From positions 1 to 10,451 of the forward strand of contig CAJXMS010000056.1 in assembly GCA_913056475.1 (NCBI GenBank): a stretch of 10,451 nucleotides of DNA, written 5' to 3'. The notes under the pieces were generated by a model, which was not told where the DNA came from, ran no database searches, and saw only the letters and a program-made list of their open reading frames with translations. A program made the translations under genes and the position numbers. This document shows, one piece after another, positions 6,559 to 10,451 of this stretch (positions are counted from its first letter, which is position 1; every line of letters starts with the position of its first letter). This DNA is from an uncultured Bacteroidota bacterium (GTDB lineage: Bacteria; Bacteroidota; Bacteroidia; Flavobacteriales; Schleiferiaceae).

Positions 6559-6586
6559 CAAAGGGCCTAATAAACTGCCAGGTTTG
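6552..6586 (+). promoter_or_regulatory. Weak promoter candidate for dnaK
   Basis: TTTG (6552-6555), 23 bases, then CAGGTTTG (6579-6586), 7/8 to TAnnTTTG, would place the start near 6593 with a leader of about 85 bases. A sequence TTGACA (6584-6589) is also present but has no convincing -10 partner. No CIRCE (HrcA) box is seen. If this promoter is right, the interleaved repeats at 6467-6558 are DNA elements and not part of the mRNA. Confidence 0.25.
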
Positions 6587-6677
6587 ACAAGAAAACCACC
6601 CACTTATCCGGTGGCATAAAGCTTGAGACCAGCCCCGAAAACAAGAAAGTAAATAAGTAACACTGAATCATAAACCA

Positions 6678-8612
6678 ATGGGAAAAGTAATAGGAATAGA
6701 CCTGGGAACTACCAACTCCTGCGTGGCTGTAATGGAAGGCAACGAGCCAACGGTAATTCCCAATAGCGAAGGAAAAAGAACGACCCCCTCTGTAATTGCC
6801 TTTGTAGAAGAAGGGGAACGCAAAATCGGTGATCCGGCCAAGCGACAAGCCATCACCAATCCCAATAAAACCATCGCTTCCATCAAGCGCTTTATGGGAA
6901 GCAATTACTCCAATGTGAGTAAAGAAATAGAGCGGGTGCCCTACGCCATCCAGAAAGGAGAAAATGATACCCCCCGGGTAGAAATTGATGGCCGCCAGTA
7001 TACCCCCCAGGAGCTCTCCGCCATGATTCTTCAAAAAATGAAGAAAACGGCCGAAGATTATCTCGGCGAAACAGTAAGCGAAGCGGTGATCACCGTACCC
7101 GCCTACTTTAACGACTCGCAACGCCAGGCTACCAAAGAAGCGGGCGAAATAGCCGGCCTTAAGGTACGCCGCATAATTAATGAGCCCACCGCTGCCTCGC
7201 TGGCTTATGGCATCGATAAGAAAGGAGATGACCAAAAGGTAGCCGTGTTTGACTGTGGCGGGGGTACCCACGACGTGTCCATCCTCGAACTGGGTGATGG
7301 CGTATTTGAAGTACTGGCCACCGATGGGGATACCCACCTGGGTGGCGATGATTTTGACCAAGCGCTGATCGATTGGCTGGCCGAGGAGTTCAAAAAAGAT
7401 GAAGACATTGATCTTAAGCAAGACGCCATGGCCCTGCAGCGCCTGAAAGAAGCGGCTGAAAAAGCTAAGATCGAGCTCTCCTCTTCTTCCGAAACCGAAA
7501 TCAATTTGCCTTATATCACCGCCACCCAAAGCGGTCCCAAACACCTGGTGCGCAAATTGAGCCGTTCTAAATTTGAACAGCTGGTAGATGACCTGGTAAA
7601 TCGTACCATTAAGCCCTGCGAAACGGCCCTAAAACAAGCCGGCGTAGATAAAAATGAAATAGATCAGGTAATCCTGGTGGGCGGTTCTACCCGGATTCCC
7701 TCCGTGCAGGAAGCCGTCAAAAAATTCTTCGGTAAAGACCCGTCCAAAGGGGTAAACCCAGACGAAGTAGTGGCCCTGGGCGCTGCCATCCAGGGAGGGG
7801 TACTCACCGGCGATGTGAAAGATGTCCTGCTCCTCGATGTAACGCCCCTTTCCCTGGGTATCGAAACCATGGGTGGGGTATTTACCAAGCTCATCGAGGC
7901 AAATACCACCATCCCCACTAAAAAGTCAGAGGTATTCTCCACCGCTTCCGATAATCAGCCTTCGGTAGATATCCACGTGCTTCAAGGGGAACGCTCCATG
8001 GCGCAAGACAATAAAACCATCGGTCGTTTCCAACTGGCCGACATTCCGCCCGCGCCCCGTGGGGTACCCCAAATTGAAGTGACCTTTGACATAGATGCCA
8101 ATGGTATCCTCAACGTAAGCGCCAAAGACAAGGCTACGGGTAAAGAACAGAGCATCCGTATCGAGGCTTCTTCTGGCTTGAGCCAAGATGAAATAGACCG
8201 CATGAAAAAAGAAGCGGAAGCCAACGCGGACGCCGACCAAAAGGCAAAAGAGAAAATCGACAAGCTCAACGAGGCCGACAGCATGATTTTCCAAACGGAA
8301 AAGCAGCTTAAAGAATTTGGCGAAAAACTGAGCGACGATAAGAAAAAGCCCATTGAGGAGGCGCTGGAGGAGCTTAAAAAAGCCCACGGCGAACAAGACC
8401 TGGACGCGGTAAATGCCGGTTTGGAAAAAATCAATGAGGCCTGGAAAAACGCTTCGGAAGAAATGTACAAGGCCCAGCAAGAAGCAGGCGGTGCCGAAGG
8501 GGCCGCTGACGCTGCAGGCGCCCAAAACGCCGGAAATTCCGAGGCCGCAAGCGGTGACGATGTTACCGACGTGGAGTACGAAGAAGTAGACGAGGATAAG
8601 AAAGACAAGTAA
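6678..8612 (+). CDS. dnaK: Molecular chaperone DnaK (Hsp70)
   Basis: This is the cytoplasmic Hsp70 chaperone, which works with DnaJ and GrpE in ATP-driven cycles of peptide binding; neither partner is encoded in the window. It has 644 residues, a normal length. The nucleotide-binding domain (1 to about 380) opens with GIDLGTTNSCVAV (5-17) and contains NEPTAASLAYGID and, at 192-199, DCGGGTHD where most homologues have DLGGGTFD. T197 corresponds to the autophosphorylated threonine of E. coli DnaK. The interdomain linker VLLLDV is at 383-388, followed by the beta-sandwich substrate domain and a charged helical lid. The tail, ending in VEYEEVDEDKKDK, is acidic as in other bacterial DnaKs. The ATG at 6678 directly precedes the universal N terminus; the leader is A-rich with no Shine-Dalgarno sequence. 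It appears monocistronic: terminators stand on both sides. Confidence 0.97.
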   Translation: MGKVIGIDLGTTNSCVAVMEGNEPTVIPNSEGKRTTPSVIAFVEEGERKIGDPAKRQAITNPNKTIASIKRFMGSNYSNVSKEIERVPYAIQKGENDTPRVEIDGRQYTPQELSAMILQKMKKTAEDYLGETVSEAVITVPAYFNDSQRQATKEAGEIAGLKVRRIINEPTAASLAYGIDKKGDDQKVAVFDCGGGTHDVSILELGDGVFEVLATDGDTHLGGDDFDQALIDWLAEEFKKDEDIDLKQDAMALQRLKEAAEKAKIELSSSSETEINLPYITATQSGPKHLVRKLSRSKFEQLVDDLVNRTIKPCETALKQAGVDKNEIDQVILVGGSTRIPSVQEAVKKFFGKDPSKGVNPDEVVALGAAIQGGVLTGDVKDVLLLDVTPLSLGIETMGGVFTKLIEANTTIPTKKSEVFSTASDNQPSVDIHVLQGERSMAQDNKTIGRFQLADIPPAPRGVPQIEVTFDIDANGILNVSAKDKATGKEQSIRIEASSGLSQDEIDRMKKEAEANADADQKAKEKIDKLNEADSMIFQTEKQLKEFGEKLSDDKKKPIEEALEELKKAHGEQDLDAVNAGLEKINEAWKNASEEMYKAQQEAGGAEGAADAAGAQNAGNSEAASGDDVTDVEYEEVDEDKKDK

Positions 8613-8642
8613 TCTCCCGAAAACTTGTTTGTTTAAGCTAGA

Positions 8643-8674
8643 AGCCGCTCCCATTCCGGAGCGGCTTTTTTTTT
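8643..8674 (+). terminator. Rho-independent terminator of dnaK
   Basis: AGCCGCTCC (8643-8651) pairs with GGAGCGGCT (8658-8666) around a 6-base loop, and a run of nine Ts follows (8666-8674). It lies 30 bases after the dnaK stop codon. Textbook intrinsic terminator, which suggests the next gene has its own promoter. Confidence 0.88.
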
Positions 8675-8755
8675 GGCCGCCAAAAACCGAAGGGGCTTTC
8701 CGAGGCCTACCCGCGCGCGAAGCACCCCAACGGACGGGTGGAAAATGGCCCCGTA

Positions 8756-8769
8756 AATTGAAATCAATT
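8756..8769. promoter_or_regulatory. 14-bp dyad AATTGA-AA-TCAATT upstream of the BioD-like gene
   Basis: AATTGA (8756-8761) and TCAATT (8764-8769) are perfect inverted halves separated by AA, 41 bases before the ATG at 8811. The sequence immediately downstream, TTACATTG (8771-8778), is only a poor match to the -7 consensus, so the promoter of the next gene is not clearly identified. Binding-site function is a guess. The rest of the 8675-8810 spacer is G+C-rich and shows nothing else I can name. Confidence 0.25.
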
Positions 8770-8810
8770 ATTACATTGGCCCCCCGCAAGGGCGCTTTAA
8801 CATTCTCGCT

Positions 8811-9911
8811 ATGAAAAAATACCAGTCGCTCTACGTGGCGGCCTCCCGGCAGCACGTGGGTAAAACCACTTCCACGCTGGGCCTCGCTTATTGTCTCATG
8901 CGGCAAGGAATAGACGTAGGATACTCCAAACCCGTGGGCCAAAGTTTTGTGGATCTCAGCGAATTGCGGGTAGATAAGGACACCATTCTCTTTGCCGATC
9001 TAATCCGCTTTGATATCAATCCCAAGATTCACAGCCCCGTGATCCTGGGGAAAGGCGCCACCACCCGATACTTGGATGATCCCGATGCGTTTTCGTTCAA
9101 CGAGCGTATCCTGGAAGCACGGGAAACCCTGGAAGACAACTACGAACTCCCCATCTACGAAGGCACCGGGCACCCCGGTGTGGGTAGTGTGGTCGAACTT
9201 TCCAATGCCACCGTAGCCAAAATGGTGAATGCCAAGGTAATCTTCATTGCTGAAGGGGGAATCGGCTCCACCATCGATATGCTCAACATGTGCCTGGGCC
9301 TCTTTCGGGAGCAAAACGTAGAAATTATGGGCGTCATTGTCAACAAAGTACGCCCGGACAAAATCGAAAAGGTGAAGGAGTACCTTCCCCGCTACCTCAA
9401 GCCCAAAGGCATCCCCCTACTGGGCGTACTGCCCTATGATAAGTCGCTGGCCTACCCCGTTATCAAGACGGTAAGCAAATCGGTTAACGGGATTGTACTG
9501 GAAAACGAAGACTGCCTGGACAATAAGGTAGCTGATATCCTGGCCGGATCCGTACTGGACCGCAGCAAAATAGAGGAAAGATCTGATCTTCTGCTGGTTG
9601 TAAGCAGCCCTAAATTGGGGGAAGCCATTCAAAAGGTAAAACAGATATCCGATGAGCTAAAGCTCCCGAAAAGTCCGCTTAGCGGCGTGATAGTGACGGG
9701 TAAAGGCGAGCTGGATCCCACCGCCATAAGCTACATTCAAGAGCAAAGAGTGCCCCTTATCCATACCGATTTGGACACCTACGGCTGTGTCCTGAAGATC
9801 TCGCGTATCGAGGTGAAGATCAATCGTAACACCCCCTGGAAGGTGAAGCGGGCCATTGAGCTTATCGAAGAAAATGTGAATCTCCAGTTCATCATAGATT
9901 CCCTCAAATAA
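8811..9911 (+). CDS. BioD-like P-loop ATPase with DRTGG domain (phosphotransacetylase N-terminal-like family)
   Basis: This is a 366-residue soluble protein. The N-terminal half (about 4-215) is a dethiobiotin-synthetase-like P-loop domain (AAA_26 type): ASRQHVGKTT (11-20) is a variant Walker A loop, and YEGTGHPGVGSVVELSNATVAK (first residue Y116) is the conserved stretch carrying the second phosphate and metal contacts. The C-terminal half (about 218-330) is a DRTGG domain, recognised by VIVTGKGELDP (293-303) and VPLIHTDLDTY (314-324). The same pair forms the N-terminal part of long phosphotransacetylases, but here no phosphotransacetylase catalytic domain follows. It belongs with the BioD-like, phosphotransacetylase-related family (COG0857-like), whose reaction is not established as far as I know. 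It is not a true BioD: it has the extra domain and no biotin genes beside it. The strong dnaK terminator upstream suggests independent transcription. The gene converges on the hydrolase at the right edge. Confidence 0.85.
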   Translation: MKKYQSLYVAASRQHVGKTTSTLGLAYCLMRQGIDVGYSKPVGQSFVDLSELRVDKDTILFADLIRFDINPKIHSPVILGKGATTRYLDDPDAFSFNERILEARETLEDNYELPIYEGTGHPGVGSVVELSNATVAKMVNAKVIFIAEGGIGSTIDMLNMCLGLFREQNVEIMGVIVNKVRPDKIEKVKEYLPRYLKPKGIPLLGVLPYDKSLAYPVIKTVSKSVNGIVLENEDCLDNKVADILAGSVLDRSKIEERSDLLLVVSSPKLGEAIQKVKQISDELKLPKSPLSGVIVTGKGELDPTAISYIQEQRVPLIHTDLDTYGCVLKISRIEVKINRNTPWKVKRAIELIEENVNLQFIIDSLK

Positions 9912-9924
9912 AAGCCTCCTCCAG

Positions 9925-9952
9925 CCTTCTACGGGCAGAAGGGCCCGTCTTT
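9925..9952. terminator. Interleaved inverted repeats between convergent genes, possible terminator
   Basis: Four contiguous 6-base blocks run CCTTCT (9925-9930), ACGGGC (9931-9936), AGAAGG (9937-9942), GCCCGT (9943-9948). Block 3 is the reverse complement of block 1, and block 4 of block 2. Two mutually exclusive 6-bp hairpins with 6-base loops are possible. The second, on the plus strand, is followed by C and three Ts, so it may weakly terminate the BioD-like gene; its T-tail overlaps the stop codon of the opposing gene. Termination is inference; the repeat structure is seen. Confidence 0.4.
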
Positions 9953-10451
9953 AAGGTAGGGCAAGACCGTCCCAGGCCAGCTCTATGCCCGGGGGCAGTT
10001 CTTTGAGCACGTCAGCATGGCGCCCCATGTGATGACTTATATGCAGGAAGTAGGTGCGCCGGGCTCCTATGGCCTGCGCTTGCTCTATGGCTGCATCCAG
10101 GTGAAAATGGGAGTGATGCGGACGGCGATGCAGCGCATCCAGGAAAAGCACCTCCAGGCCCGCCAATTTTGCCAGCGTAGCCGCCGGAAGCCGGTTAACG
10201 TCTGTTAAATAAGCCACCTTACCCACCCGGTACCCCACCACCGGAAGCTGGCCATGCCAGGCCGGTAATGGCGTGATCTCCAAGGGGCCCAGCGAGAAGC
10301 TTTCCATGGGGAGCGCCCGGAGCTCAATTTGCGGCAGGCCGGGGTAGCCACTATTCTCAAAGATGTAAGCATACTGCTGCCGCAAGCGCCGCAAAACCGG
10401 TGGCGTCCCGTAAATAGGAACCGTATGTCCTTGCTGAAAATTGACCGCCCG
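9951..10451 (-). CDS. Metallo-beta-lactamase-fold hydrolase, PhnP-like (partial, N terminus outside window)
   Basis: The reading frame is open from the right edge to the TAA at 9953-9951, giving 166 visible C-terminal residues of a family usually near 250 long. About 90 residues, including the HxHxDH metal motif, should lie beyond 10451. A TTG at 10394 is not the start: codons upstream of it (reading FQQGHTVPIYGTP) continue the family alignment. Visible marks are the PAWHG segment (metal histidine candidate), VAYLTDVNRLP with the metal-bridging aspartate in LTD, LDALHRRPHHSHFHLDAAIEQ, and the terminal LHISHHMGRH motif with the last metal histidine. The fold binds two metal ions and usually cleaves phosphoesters; PhnP itself hydrolyses cyclic phosphate diesters of phosphonate degradation, but no phn genes are here, so the substrate is unknown. 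It is transcribed towards the BioD-like gene, with 39 bases between the stop codons. Confidence 0.85.
   Translation of the reverse strand, partial: RAVNFQQGHTVPIYGTPPVLRRLRQQYAYIFENSGYPGLPQIELRALPMESFSLGPLEITPLPAWHGQLPVVGYRVGKVAYLTDVNRLPAATLAKLAGLEVLFLDALHRRPHHSHFHLDAAIEQAQAIGARRTYFLHISHHMGRHADVLKELPPGIELAWDGLALP

Noticed and set aside
6466..6677. CIRCE (HrcA) operator or sigma-32 type promoter for dnaK
   Set aside because: I looked for TTAGCACTC-N9-GAGTGCTAA and for heat-shock sigma consensus elements and found neither. The inverted repeats present have unrelated sequences.
6567..7544. 325-codon minus-strand frame over the start of dnaK
   Set aside because: It is antisense to the most conserved part of DnaK and ends within the dnaK leader, and no family is recognisable.
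7926..8942. 338-codon minus-strand frame across the end of dnaK, the terminator and the start of the next gene
   Set aside because: It spans a strong intrinsic terminator and two well-supported genes on the other strand. Its composition is typical of an antisense shadow.
8811..9911. Annotation as dethiobiotin synthetase (bioD)
   Set aside because: The P-loop domain resembles BioD, but the protein carries an additional DRTGG domain, is about 140 residues longer, and has no biotin genes nearby.
9951..10394. A complete 147-residue hydrolase starting at a TTG
   Set aside because: The frame stays open to the window edge and the upstream codons continue the family sequence. The metal motif HxHxDH has not yet appeared, so the gene is partial, not short.
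1..10451. CRISPR array, insertion sequence, prophage, tRNA or rRNA genes
   Set aside because: No regularly spaced direct repeats, no transposase or integrase motifs, no terminal repeats with target duplication, and no cloverleaf or rRNA-like sequence was seen on either strand.

Overview
The window is a chromosomal stretch from a member of the Bacteroidota, probably in or near the Flavobacteriales (order uncertain), with more G+C than most of that group. Four things point there: a type IX secretion Plug protein, which only this phylum is expected to have; a TatC with the long, two-cysteine first periplasmic loop; TTTG / TAnnTTTG-type promoter elements; and starts without strong Shine-Dalgarno sequences. 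It looks like ordinary core genome. I see no insertion sequence, phage gene, CRISPR array, tRNA or rRNA, and no defence or biosynthetic cluster.

Layout: Positions 1-163 are non-coding and rich in symmetric elements: a perfect TTGAT-N4-ATCAA box, candidate promoters on both strands, and a hairpin. Two rightward genes follow, overlapping by one base: the T9SS Plug protein (164-1468) and the tRNA threonylcarbamoyladenosine enzyme Sua5/TsaC (1468-2436). They converge, with a 22-base gap, on a leftward pair whose stop and start codons abut: tatC (4069-3212) then lptB (3211-2459). The 143 bases between tatC and the divergent recQ carry a good promoter for recQ, with a 21-bp dyad lying across its -7 element. 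recQ (4213-6411, GTG start) ends in a strong hairpin terminator. A 266-base spacer with two interleaved inverted repeats leads to dnaK (6678-8612), which has its own terminator. Next comes a free-standing BioD-like P-loop plus DRTGG protein (8811-9911). The right edge holds the C-terminal part of a leftward PhnP-like metallo-beta-lactamase-fold hydrolase (9951-10451).

Working together: three genes serve the envelope (Plug in outer-membrane protein export, TatC in export of folded proteins across the inner membrane, LptB in lipopolysaccharide transport). The others are housekeeping: tRNA modification, recombination and repair, protein folding, and an ATPase of unknown role. Only plug-sua5 and tatC-lptB look co-transcribed.

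I did not find a new multi-gene system. The points most worth checking are the interleaved inverted repeats (before dnaK, and in miniature at 9925-9948), the dyad over the recQ promoter, the loss of all zinc-site cysteines in RecQ, and the orphan BioD-like/DRTGG ATPase.
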